Source of the DNA: Spirochaetaceae bacterium
Lineage (GTDB): Bacteria; Spirochaetota; Spirochaetia; DSM-27196; PWMO01
NCBI GenBank assembly: GCA_007693325.1
Contig: REDW01000115.1
Location: 1-61,056, forward strand
Direction: 5' to 3'
Length of the DNA stretch: 61,056 bases
Below are positions 52,382 to 60,597 of the stretch, piece by piece (position 1 is the first letter of the stretch; every line of letters begins with the position of its first letter). The translations under genes were made by a program, and so were the position numbers. The notes below the pieces were generated by a model. That model was not told the origin of the DNA, made no database searches, and saw nothing but the letters and a program-made list of their open reading frames with translations.

Positions 52382-53370
52382 GTCACCGCCCCGGTTTCGA
52401 TGAGGCGCGGTCCCGCGCCCGCGCCCACCACCAGTATTTCTCCGTTTCCGGTCTCGCGGCTGAGTGCCTCAGCCACACGGCCGGACCACCGCGCGGTGGT
52501 AATCACCTTAACTTGCGGCCCCGCATCCATAGTCTCCCAGGCCGGAATGCCGTTGTGCCGCAAGCGCTCGCAGGCGCGGATAACCGCAACGGTTTCGGGA
52601 AGCCAGTAGACTATCGGTGGTTCGGCAGTAAACATGGTGCAGAACATGCGCAGATAGCTTTGCCGCATCGCGCTACCCAGCGCTTCAATATCGCGGTGCA
52701 GAATCGCACGCTCGGCGCGCTGCGCCAGGTCCTCAGAGGAGTCAATCCAGTTCCGGTAGTAAATTGAAGTCTCGGCGCTGCGGCTCATCGCGCTGCGCGA
52801 AGAGATCGACTTGGGGCCACTGTCCACAACCGCAATTACCACGCGCAAGTCGCTCCAGTGCTGCTGTGGGGCAATCTGCTCTGCCTGTTGAGCGCCGGCT
52901 GACAGGCGGGTGAATCCTCCGTATACAGCGCGCGCGGCTGATCCGCTGCCCACCCGGGCAATGCGCGATAGCTGCGCTGAAGGCACGGACCTTCCGAGCG
53001 CCCGGGTACAGCCAAAGGCCAGCGCGGCAAAAGCCGAGGATGAGCTCGCCAGCCCGGCGCCGGTTGGAAACGAATTGATGCTGTCAACCTCAAACCAGGC
53101 ATCGTGGTCCAGTGTTGCGCGCAGGTTGTCGAAGAACGGCGAGTAACGCTCACTGTCCTGCAGGCAGCCGGCAACCCGGACGCAGTGTTTTTCGTAGGAA
53201 TCCACCAGGCGAACCTCGGTGATGGTTTCCAGGTGCGACAGTGTCACCGCGATGCTGGTAGTAGCCGGCAGGTTCACCCCACCGGCCTGCTTGCCCCAGT
53301 ACTTGACCAGAGCCAGACTCGGTGATGCCGCACAGCGAGTAGTCTGGTGCTGCTTCTGCTCTTGATCCAT
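52378..53370 (-). CDS. mvaD: Diphosphomevalonate decarboxylase
   Basis: MvaD converts mevalonate diphosphate to isopentenyl diphosphate with ATP. The 330-residue protein has the family start SPSLALVKYWGK, LPATTSIAVTL, the GHMP loop FPTGAGLASSSSAFAAL, GSGSAARAVYGGF, and the catalytic Asp region ETMDAGPQVKV. The ATG at 53370 lies five bases after the HMG-CoA reductase stop; upstream in-frame starts fall within that gene and are rejected. Confidence 0.93.
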   Translation of the reverse strand: MDQEQKQHQTTRCAASPSLALVKYWGKQAGGVNLPATTSIAVTLSHLETITEVRLVDSYEKHCVRVAGCLQDSERYSPFFDNLRATLDHDAWFEVDSINSFPTGAGLASSSSAFAALAFGCTRALGRSVPSAQLSRIARVGSGSAARAVYGGFTRLSAGAQQAEQIAPQQHWSDLRVVIAVVDSGPKSISSRSAMSRSAETSIYYRNWIDSSEDLAQRAERAILHRDIEALGSAMRQSYLRMFCTMFTAEPPIVYWLPETVAVIRACERLRHNGIPAWETMDAGPQVKVITTARWSGRVAEALSRETGNGEILVVGAGAGPRLIETGAVT

Positions 53371-53375
53371 AGTGG

Positions 53376-54647
53376 CTATTGCCCGCTTCTGACCGATTTC
53401 AGTGCCGCAGCGGCACCGTCGGCATTGTAGCGTCCCAATTGCGCAATCCGCTCGGCGACCTGCGCAACCTCGTCTCCGCGCGCCCCCGCGCTCCACGCCA
53501 GCCGTGTGGAGTGCAGCCGCATATGTCCGCTCTGAATACCCTCGGCAACCAGAGCATACAGCGCAGCGAAGTTTTGCGCCAGACCGACCGCGGCGGCGAT
53601 GCGCGCAAGGGTGGCCGCGTCGGGATTACCCAGCAGTTTGAGTGCAAAGCGGCTGGCGGGGTGAAACCCGACCGCACCGCCTATGACCCCAAACGGCAGC
53701 GGCGCTTCGATGCTGCCGCTCAAGACGCCGTCGGACAGCTGGTAGTGGGTCAGACTGCGGTAGCGTCCGCTGCGTGCGGCCCAGGCGTGGACTGCAGCCT
53801 CAATCCCGCGCGTGTCGTTTGCGGTTGCAAGCGCCAACGACGTAATCCCGTTCATGACCCCCTTGTTGTGGGTCACCGCCCGCTCGGGGTCCTCGTCGGC
53901 AAATTGCGTTGCCAGTACGATTCGTTCGGCAATCTGGCGGCCGCTGTAGCCGGCGCGGCCCAGCAGCTGCAGTGGCAGCGAGAACTGCGCCCGCGCGCAG
54001 CGCTGACTGGCGGCGTTGGTCAGGATCGCCATCAGCCGCGCGCAGTCCAATCGGCTGCAAAGGAACTCCGCTGTTTGCTCGGCTACGCTGTTGAGAACGT
54101 TTGCGCCCATAGCATCGCGTACATCGATGTGCATCCTCACGCGTACCAGGCCGGTCTGTTGCAGGCGTGCTACGTCCATACCGCGGTAGCCACCGCCGCG
54201 GCGCTGCATCCCGCTCAGCAGCGGCTCGATCCGCTGCACGATATCAGACTCCCACGCGGTAATCTGTTCCTCGGCGTCTACGCCACAATCGCTCAGCACT
54301 ACCTGGCAGGTCATGACAGGTTCAGTGGTGGATGTGGAGAAGCCGCCGCTGCGGCGGACAGTAGCAGCGGCATAGCTTGCAGCGGCCACCACCGACGGCT
54401 CCTCGACCGCCAATGGTACCGAGCGCAGCACACCGTCTATCAGGAACCCGTGCGCCAGGCCGAGTGGAACCGGCATGACGCCGATAGCGCTCTCAACCAT
54501 TATGTCGGCAAGGCTGAGCAGCTCGCTGCTGCCGGCGGTGGCGTCCAGTTCATCCTGTTGCAACATGAATCGTTCGCCGAGCAGTTTCCGGCGCTCAACG
54601 GTGCTGAGCTTGCGAAAACCGGCCGGAAGATCGATCCCTGAGGTCAC
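53376..54647 (-). CDS. mvaA: HMG-CoA reductase, class II
   Basis: The enzyme reduces HMG-CoA to mevalonate. The roughly 423-residue protein lacks a membrane domain and shows bacterial class II features: GFRKLSTVERRKLL at the N-terminus, ESAIGVMPVPLGLA with the catalytic Glu, GVDAEEQI..., THNKGVMNGITSLALAT with the catalytic Lys, and a C-terminal HMRLHSTR-type His. A GTG start at 54647 overlaps the TAG of the IPP isomerase gene by one base and keeps the conserved N-terminus. Confidence 0.93.
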   Translation of the reverse strand: MTSGIDLPAGFRKLSTVERRKLLGERFMLQQDELDATAGSSELLSLADIMVESAIGVMPVPLGLAHGFLIDGVLRSVPLAVEEPSVVAAASYAAATVRRSGGFSTSTTEPVMTCQVVLSDCGVDAEEQITAWESDIVQRIEPLLSGMQRRGGGYRGMDVARLQQTGLVRVRMHIDVRDAMGANVLNSVAEQTAEFLCSRLDCARLMAILTNAASQRCARAQFSLPLQLLGRAGYSGRQIAERIVLATQFADEDPERAVTHNKGVMNGITSLALATANDTRGIEAAVHAWAARSGRYRSLTHYQLSDGVLSGSIEAPLPFGVIGGAVGFHPASRFALKLLGNPDAATLARIAAAVGLAQNFAALYALVAEGIQSGHMRLHSTRLAWSAGARGDEVAQVAERIAQLGRYNADGAAAALKSVRSGQ

Positions 54648-55765
54648 TATCGATGCTCCTCGATTGCGCGCAGTTCTTCTACCGTGCTTCGAAACGCAGC
54701 GCTCCACATCATTGGCGTGTGCTGCAACTCGGCCAACGATTGGGCGCCGCTGAGCAGCATGGCGCTGACGAGTACGCGCCGCACGCGCTCGGCCAGCAAC
54801 ACCACGCCGTCGACACCATCGTCTTTCAGCGCCCGAATAAACGGAAGCGCCATGCCAACCATGCCGGCGCCCAGCGCCACCGCTTTGGCAACGTCCAGAC
54901 CGCTGCGTACTCCGCCGGAGGCAATCAGCCGCCCACGGAACTGCGGTGCGGCAGCCAGGATAACTGCGGTCGAGAGTCCCCAGCGGTCAAACTCCAGGGC
55001 TGCGGCACGCTCGATGCTGTCCAGGCGATATGATTCAACTTTGACCCAGTTTGTTCCTCCTGCGCCGGCAACATTGACCCATTCCACCCCGGCGTCAAAG
55101 AGCGCGGCTATGTCCGCCGGCCGGATTCCGAAGCCGGTTTCCTTGACAATCAAGGGCACAGGTGAACGATCATTCAGACCGCGGATGGCGTCAATAACGC
55201 CGCGGAAGTCACGGTCTCCCTCCGGCTGGAAGATTTCCTGACCGGGATTGAGGTGAATCACCAGCGCCTGGACTTCCAGACGCCTGAGCATCTCAATGAG
55301 TTGGCTATGGTCCAGATCGCGTACCTGCACAGCGCCGATGTTTGCCATGACCGGTACATCGGGTGCCAGTTTCTTGAGCTGGAAGTGCTCGAGGACTTCC
55401 GGATGTTTGAACACCACTCTGATGGAACCCATGCCAACCGGAATGCCGAGCCGCTGCGCAGCACGCGCCAGCTCTTTGTTGGCCAGAAAACCTTCGGCCG
55501 AGCCGCCGGTCATCGAGGAGATCAGAATCGGCATTGGAATACGCTGCCCGAGAAAATCCGCCGAAGGATCGATCTGCTGCATCGAGAGCTCCGGCAAGGA
55601 GGTATGAATCAGCTGCAGCTGATCGAAGCCGGAGGCTCCGGACTCGACCTGGTAGCGAGCCGAGTCAACGCAAATTTCCAGATGCCTGGCCTTGCGCGCG
55701 CCAAAATCCTGATCACCATCGGTATTGCGGCTACGGGTTGAATCGGTACTCACGGTATCCATCAT
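54647..55765 (-). CDS. fni: Isopentenyl-diphosphate delta-isomerase, type 2 (FMN dependent)
   Basis: Fni interconverts IPP and DMAPP using reduced FMN. The 372-residue TIM-barrel protein has RKARHLEICVD at the N-terminus, PILISSMTGGSAEGF, GMGSIRV, HLNPGQEIFQPEGDRDF, VKETGFGI, the GAGGTNWVKVE loop, and IASGGVRSGLDVAKAVALGA for the FMN phosphate. It begins within the end of the HMG-CoA synthase gene (35-base overlap), which is long for this operon; the alternative Met one codon later makes little difference. Confidence 0.94.
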   Translation of the reverse strand: MMDTVSTDSTRSRNTDGDQDFGARKARHLEICVDSARYQVESGASGFDQLQLIHTSLPELSMQQIDPSADFLGQRIPMPILISSMTGGSAEGFLANKELARAAQRLGIPVGMGSIRVVFKHPEVLEHFQLKKLAPDVPVMANIGAVQVRDLDHSQLIEMLRRLEVQALVIHLNPGQEIFQPEGDRDFRGVIDAIRGLNDRSPVPLIVKETGFGIRPADIAALFDAGVEWVNVAGAGGTNWVKVESYRLDSIERAAALEFDRWGLSTAVILAAAPQFRGRLIASGGVRSGLDVAKAVALGAGMVGMALPFIRALKDDGVDGVVLLAERVRRVLVSAMLLSGAQSLAELQHTPMMWSAAFRSTVEELRAIEEHR

Positions 55766-57008
55766 CGCGTATATCGCCGAGGTAGTAGCGCTGCCGCGGT
55801 ACCGAAATACCGTCGAGAAGTGTGCGGTATTGGTCGGCCGGATAGGGCGCTCTCATCCAGGTCTCGTAATCCTCAAACGGCAGGGAGCGTTCATTGTCCC
55901 AGATTGCATCCAGATCCCAGCTCTCGATTATCGCCGGGGCACCGGTGGCCACGCGTCCGCCAACCACCGTCATAGTGTTGCCGGAACCGTACGATCCGAT
56001 CAGGACCCGCTTGCCCACTATGTCCTCGCCGAACTCACGGTAGCGGTCGGCCAGCGAAAACAGCAACGAAGCGTAGGCAGCTCCCGAGTAGATGTTGCCG
56101 ATCCGGGTGGCCGCATCGATTCCCTGCAGGAAACCACGCTGCCGCATGAACCCGTCGAATTCACCGGCGCTCATCTCGATATGCCGGCTTACCAGCCGGT
56201 GCAGCGCCGTGATTGCCATCTTGTAGAACGGGACGTGGAGCGCAAAGATATCGGTTTTGCGCAGGATCTCATCCGGCGCGCCGCCCACGCGGTTGCAATG
56301 ATCGAGAAAAGCGTTCTCGAACGCCTCGTTATAACACTGAACCGAGTAGCCGCCTTTGACCTTTGCGGTTACCGAGCCCAGCGGCCGGAAGAAATCATCT
56401 ACATCGCGCGACGAGTAGCCCTGGGTCTGGAGATCGAGCTCGATCAGCTGCGGCTCGGGTTGGATCAGCATCGCCACTGCCCCGGCACCTTGCGTTATCT
56501 CGGCGGTAGTATGCGATTGGTAGCGCGCAATATCAGAGCAGATAACCATGCCGGACTCTTCGCGGCGGCCGCATACCTGCAGCAGCGCGCTAACGCTCAG
56601 CATCGAAATTGTTCCGCCGGCGCAGGCGTGCTGCACCTGGAAGGTGGAAATGCTTTCTGGAATCTGCACACCGGCGGATTGCAGCATACCCTCTACATAG
56701 GCGGCAACCGGTTTTGAATGATCCACGCCGGTCTCGGTTCCAACCGCCAGGTAACGCATTCCCGAAAGGGTAGCGCCGTTGCTGCGTTGCAGCAGATTGT
56801 GCGCTGCCTGCGCACTCAGGGTGGCGTTGTCCTCCCACGGCTGCGGGTAGCGGATCGAACGCTGGCCGGTTGTTTCCATGGCACGCCGCAGGCGGCGTTC
56901 AAGTCTGGGGTCATCCTGACTGCGGTGCTGCAGAAGAGTCTCGAGGTCGATCAACGGGTCGGGGACGTAGAGCGCCAGATCGCTGATTCCAACTTGATTA
57001 ATTGTCAT
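55731..57008 (-). CDS. mvaS: Hydroxymethylglutaryl-CoA synthase
   Basis: This is the first gene of the mevalonate operon and the first committed enzyme, condensing acetyl-CoA with acetoacetyl-CoA. The 425-residue thiolase-fold protein has the nucleophilic Cys in VQHACAGGTISML, the catalytic Glu and His regions, YSGAAYASLLFSL and LIGSYGSGNTMT near the C-terminus. Six enzymes for IPP synthesis follow on the same strand, without a thiolase. A well-placed promoter lies about 80 bases upstream. Confidence 0.94.
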   Translation of the reverse strand: MTINQVGISDLALYVPDPLIDLETLLQHRSQDDPRLERRLRRAMETTGQRSIRYPQPWEDNATLSAQAAHNLLQRSNGATLSGMRYLAVGTETGVDHSKPVAAYVEGMLQSAGVQIPESISTFQVQHACAGGTISMLSVSALLQVCGRREESGMVICSDIARYQSHTTAEITQGAGAVAMLIQPEPQLIELDLQTQGYSSRDVDDFFRPLGSVTAKVKGGYSVQCYNEAFENAFLDHCNRVGGAPDEILRKTDIFALHVPFYKMAITALHRLVSRHIEMSAGEFDGFMRQRGFLQGIDAATRIGNIYSGAAYASLLFSLADRYREFGEDIVGKRVLIGSYGSGNTMTVVGGRVATGAPAIIESWDLDAIWDNERSLPFEDYETWMRAPYPADQYRTLLDGISVPRQRYYLGDIRDDGYREYRFNP

Positions 57009-57094
57009 TCACTAGCCTGCCTGTTCTGTAGTACCTTAGAAGCGGAGAATCGCCACACGCTCGGCATAGTCAGAAGACGTTGCGGCCACAGCGT

Positions 57095-57123
57095 ATTGTA
57101 GAATATACATATGGCGATTGCAA
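57095..57123 (-). promoter_or_regulatory. Sigma70-type promoter for the mevalonate operon
   Basis: On the minus strand TTGCAA (57118-57123, self-complementary) and TACAAT (complement of 57095-57100) are 17 bases apart. The start near 57088 gives a leader of about 80 bases before the ATG at 57008. No riboswitch-like structure was evident in that leader. Confidence 0.6.
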
Positions 57124-57156
57124 ACGGAAAATGAATAATTGTTTAACGATAGTGTC

Positions 57157-58251
57157 ATGAGAGTTGCACTGCTGCTGTCCGGCGGCGTCGACAGTTCGGT
57201 GGCTTTGTGCCGTCTGCGCGCCGCGGAGAACGATACAATCACCGCCTATTATCTCAAGATCTGGCTCGAGGACGAGTTGGCGCATATCGGTGACTGCCCC
57301 TGGGAAGACGATCTGTCCCACGCTCGTGCGGTCTGCGAGCAGCTCGATGTTCCGCTGCAGGTGATATCGCTGCAGCAGCAGTACTACGATCGGGTTGTAT
57401 CCTATTCGCTGGCGGAGTTGCGCGCCGGGCGCACTCCGAGCCCCGACATATTCTGCAACCTGCGCGTCAAGTTCGGCGTTTTCTGGGACCGAGTGCAGGG
57501 AGCCTGTGACCTGATTGCAACCGGGCATTACGCCCGCATCAGGCACCAGGATGGGCTCTTCCGCCTGTTGCGCGCGCCTGATCCGGTCAAGGATCAGACG
57601 TATTTCCTGTCGCACCTGAGCCAGCAGCAGCTTTCGCGTGCATGCTTTCCAATCGGCGATCTGGCCAAAGTTCAGGTGCGCGAGATTGCGCAGCGCTGGC
57701 AGCTTCCCAATCGGGATCGCCCTGACAGTCAGGGGATCTGTTTTCTGGGGTCGATTCGCTACCCTGAGTTTGTGCGCCACTACCTCGGGCAGCAGCCGGG
57801 AGCGATCGTGGAGCGCGAGACCGGGCGCGTGCTGGGCGAACACCAGGGGTACTGGTTCTACACTATTGGTCAGCGCCAGCGGCTGGGACTCGGTAACGGT
57901 CCGTGGTACGTGGTGGCAAAGGATGTTGCGCGCAACCGGATCGTGGTCTCCCACGCGCAGAACGTCACAGAATGGCTCTGTGACCGCTTCGAGGTCACCG
58001 ACCTGACCTGGATCGCCGAGCCGGCCGATCCGGCGCAACCGCTGCAGGTGAAGCTGCGCCACGGACCGCAGTTGATCGATGCCCACATCAGTGCTGTGAA
58101 CGCGGACCGCCTGACGGTAACCCTGGCACAGCCCGACCGCGGCGTTGCTCCCGGCCAGTTTGCTGTCTTCTATTCGGGCGACTACTGCCTGGGTAGCGGG
58201 CGGATAGCCAAAACGGCAACCTCCGGCACCGCGCACGGAATAGCTGTATGA
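57157..58251 (+). CDS. mnmA: tRNA-specific 2-thiouridylase
   Basis: MnmA puts sulfur on the wobble uridine of tRNAs for Lys, Glu and Gln. The 364-residue protein has the PP-loop LLSGGVDSSVAL at the start, GRTPSPDIFCNLRVKF with the first catalytic Cys, HYARI, and RPDSQGICFLG-type motif with the second catalytic Cys. The C-terminal beta domain ends with SGDYCLGSGRI. I chose the ATG at 57157 because the loop begins immediately after it. Divergent from the mevalonate operon and overlapping the next gene by four bases. Confidence 0.94.
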   Translation: MRVALLLSGGVDSSVALCRLRAAENDTITAYYLKIWLEDELAHIGDCPWEDDLSHARAVCEQLDVPLQVISLQQQYYDRVVSYSLAELRAGRTPSPDIFCNLRVKFGVFWDRVQGACDLIATGHYARIRHQDGLFRLLRAPDPVKDQTYFLSHLSQQQLSRACFPIGDLAKVQVREIAQRWQLPNRDRPDSQGICFLGSIRYPEFVRHYLGQQPGAIVERETGRVLGEHQGYWFYTIGQRQRLGLGNGPWYVVAKDVARNRIVVSHAQNVTEWLCDRFEVTDLTWIAEPADPAQPLQVKLRHGPQLIDAHISAVNADRLTVTLAQPDRGVAPGQFAVFYSGDYCLGSGRIAKTATSGTAHGIAV

Positions 58252-58799
58252 GTAGCGTAGATCGATGGCAACTGCTGTTTCGTGCGCTGTCCTTTGCGGC
58301 CCACAAGCACGCACACCAGAAGCGCAAGGGCCGCTCTGAGATCCCGTACCTCAACCACTGTATCCGCGTTGCCGATTATCTGGCACAGGTTGCCTGCATA
58401 GAGGACGCCGAGATCCTGGCCGCCGCCCTGTTGCATGATACCGTGGAGGACACCGATACCGCTGTGGAAGAACTGGAGCAGGAGTTCGGTCCGATGGTCT
58501 GCGCTATGGTAATGGAAGTCACCGATGACAAGCAGCTGCCTAAGCAGCGGCGCAAGCAGCTGCAGGTTGACCGCGCGCCGCACAAGAGTTACGGGGCGGC
58601 CCAGATCAAGCTGGCAGACAAGCTTGCAAACGTAATTGACGTTGTCGATGACCCTCCGCCGGGCTGGTCGCTCGAACGGCGAATAGAGTATCTTGATTGG
58701 ACCGAAAGAGTGGTAAGCTCGTTACCGCAGGCAAATTCGGCGCTGCTGAAGCTGTACCACCGTACGCTGCAGAGGGCGCGCAGAGAGTTGAGTTCATGA
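58248..58799 (+). CDS. Mesh1-type small alarmone hydrolase (HD domain)
   Basis: The 183-residue protein is a stand-alone HD hydrolase of the SpoT/Mesh1 group: HAHQKRKG...IPYLNHCIRVADYL, the metal-binding ALLHDTVEDTD, VTDDKQLPKQRRK, then KLADKLANVIDV and EYLDWTERVV. These residues match (p)ppGpp 3'-pyrophosphohydrolases; Mesh1 can also hydrolyse NADPH phosphate. No synthetase domain is present. It starts inside the mnmA stop and ends inside the dusA start, so it is made together with two tRNA-modification enzymes. Confidence 0.88.
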   Translation: MSSVDRWQLLFRALSFAAHKHAHQKRKGRSEIPYLNHCIRVADYLAQVACIEDAEILAAALLHDTVEDTDTAVEELEQEFGPMVCAMVMEVTDDKQLPKQRRKQLQVDRAPHKSYGAAQIKLADKLANVIDVVDDPPPGWSLERRIEYLDWTERVVSSLPQANSALLKLYHRTLQRARRELSS

Positions 58800-59821
58800 A
58801 TCGATACCCGGACCATCCTGCACTGCCGAGCCATCGCGTCAGCGTTGCTCCGATGATGGAGTATACCGACCGCCATTATCGCTACTTCCTGCGCCGAATC
58901 ACCCGCTGTGCGTTACTGTACACCGAGATGATTACCGCGGCCGCGATTATTCACGGCGACCGCGATTGGCTGCTGGATTTCCACCCGCAGGAGCATCCGC
59001 TGGCGCTGCAGATCGGCGGAGATGATCCGGCGGCCTGCGCCGAGAGCGTACGCATCGCGTCGCTTTATAACTACGATGAGTTTAACCTCAACGTCGGCTG
59101 CCCGAGTGACCGGGTACAGGAGGGAGCATTTGGCGCCTGCCTGATGGCAGATCCTCACAAAGTGGCGCGCATCACGCGGGCCATGAAAGATGCCACCGAT
59201 CGGCCGGTAACGGTCAAACACCGTATCGGCATCAACGGACGCGAGAGTTACGATCAGATGCGCAGCTTTGTCGAGACAGTTGCCGAGGCAGGCGCCGATC
59301 GACTGATCGTCCACGCGCGCATCGCGGTACTCGGCGGCCTGAGTCCCAAGGAGAACCGCAGCGTTCCACCGCTACGATACCACGATGTGTATCGACTCAA
59401 GCGCGAACTGCCGCAACTGACCATTGAGATAAACGGGCAGATAGCAACCGTTGAACAGATGCACGGCCATCTCAACCACGTTGACGGGGTAATGATCGGG
59501 CGCGCGGCGTACGACAACCCGTGGCTGTTTGCCGATGTCGATCGTGAGTTCTTTGGCCGGCAGCACGAAGCTCCGTCGCGCGGTGCGGTCATCGAGCAGA
59601 TGATTCCCTACATTGAACAGCTGCGCAGTGAAACCGGCAAACACCCGCGCGCGGTACTGCGCCACATGCTGGGGCTCTTTGCTTTTCAGCCCGGGGCCAG
59701 GCGCTGGAAACAGCACCTCAGCGGCCCTATCGATCACGATGTGGACATCGTGGCGCTGCTGAACCGCGCCACTGCCGCGCTGCCGGACGACGTGCTCGAT
59801 CGCGTGCCGGCAGCGGTGTGA
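58796..59821 (+). CDS. dusA: tRNA-dihydrouridine synthase A
   Basis: DusA reduces uridines 20 and 20a in tRNA D-loops with FMN and NADPH. The 341-residue protein has VAPMMEYTDRHYRYF, NLNVGCPSDRVQEGAFGACLM with the catalytic Cys, VKHRIGI, LIVHARIAVLGGLSPKENR (the DusA insert), and EINGQIAT near the FMN phosphate. The ATG at 58796 overlaps the upstream TGA (ATGA). DusA-specific features set it apart from DusB and DusC. Confidence 0.94.
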   Translation: MNRYPDHPALPSHRVSVAPMMEYTDRHYRYFLRRITRCALLYTEMITAAAIIHGDRDWLLDFHPQEHPLALQIGGDDPAACAESVRIASLYNYDEFNLNVGCPSDRVQEGAFGACLMADPHKVARITRAMKDATDRPVTVKHRIGINGRESYDQMRSFVETVAEAGADRLIVHARIAVLGGLSPKENRSVPPLRYHDVYRLKRELPQLTIEINGQIATVEQMHGHLNHVDGVMIGRAAYDNPWLFADVDREFFGRQHEAPSRGAVIEQMIPYIEQLRSETGKHPRAVLRHMLGLFAFQPGARRWKQHLSGPIDHDVDIVALLNRATAALPDDVLDRVPAAV

Positions 59822-59828
59822 GCGGACC

Positions 59829-60569
59829 GTGCTGCCGCTGCTCGAGCGCATCGCCGAGCTAGACGCAGGTGTTATGCTGGACGCCGGCTGCGGCGACGGA
59901 GAAACCGCGCGGCGTATCGTTGAAGCGGTTGGCGCAGTCAAGCGGCTGGTGCTGGTCGACATCGACGCCGCGGCGCTGGACGAGGCCCGTGATCAGTTTG
60001 AAGGCCTTGCCGACAGGCTGGAAGTAGCGTTTCGGGTTGCCGATGTTACGCAACTGCCGTTTGCCGCCGACAGTTTTGACAGCGTTCTGCTGAGCGACGT
60101 GCTGCACCATAGCGGTGATCCGCAACAGGCGCTGACACAGTGCGCGCGCGTCCTCAAGCCGGCGGGGATTCTGCTGTTCAGTGAGATGGTGTGCGATGAG
60201 CTCTCGGGGCCGGAGGCGGTCGGTCGCGATCTGCACCACTTCAAGTCGGCTATCGACCGGCTGTGCGGTGTGCCGCACCAGAATACCCTGCCGCGACCGG
60301 TAATCGAAGCAGCGCTTGCCTCTGCCGGGTTTGAAACGCTATGGTGGCAGCGTGAACGTTTTGATCCGGCACGCCCGGCCGATCCCGATGGCCGCCGGCG
60401 GATAGCCGCGCGTGAGCAGTTTCTTGAGACGTACCTGGAGCACGCCGAGCAGTTGCCGCAGTACGCCTCGCTGCGCAAACAGGCCGCGTTTCTGAACTAC
60501 CGCATGCTACGCTGCGGATTCACTGAGGCGCCGGAACTGCGTGTGATAGCACGCAAGCTCGCGATCTGA
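59829..60569 (+). CDS. Class I SAM-dependent methyltransferase
   Basis: The 246-residue protein has the Rossmann-type SAM site MLDAGCGDGETARRI, then LVLVDIDAAALDEAR (motif II acidic residue), VADVTQLPFAADSFDSVLLSDVLHH and a RVLKPAGILLFSE strand, matching the Methyltransf_11 family. The substrate is unknown; the family includes small-molecule and lipid methyltransferases. It starts with GTG eight bases after the dusA stop and is probably part of the same transcript. Confidence 0.85.
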   Translation: MLPLLERIAELDAGVMLDAGCGDGETARRIVEAVGAVKRLVLVDIDAAALDEARDQFEGLADRLEVAFRVADVTQLPFAADSFDSVLLSDVLHHSGDPQQALTQCARVLKPAGILLFSEMVCDELSGPEAVGRDLHHFKSAIDRLCGVPHQNTLPRPVIEAALASAGFETLWWQRERFDPARPADPDGRRRIAAREQFLETYLEHAEQLPQYASLRKQAAFLNYRMLRCGFTEAPELRVIARKLAI

Positions 60570-60597
60570 GATCTGAGAATTGGATGGAGGTCAGAGG

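Noticed and set aside
53379-54641. A 420-codon plus-strand frame opposite HMG-CoA reductase
   Set aside because: It mirrors the real gene almost end to end, a typical antisense shadow at this GC content.
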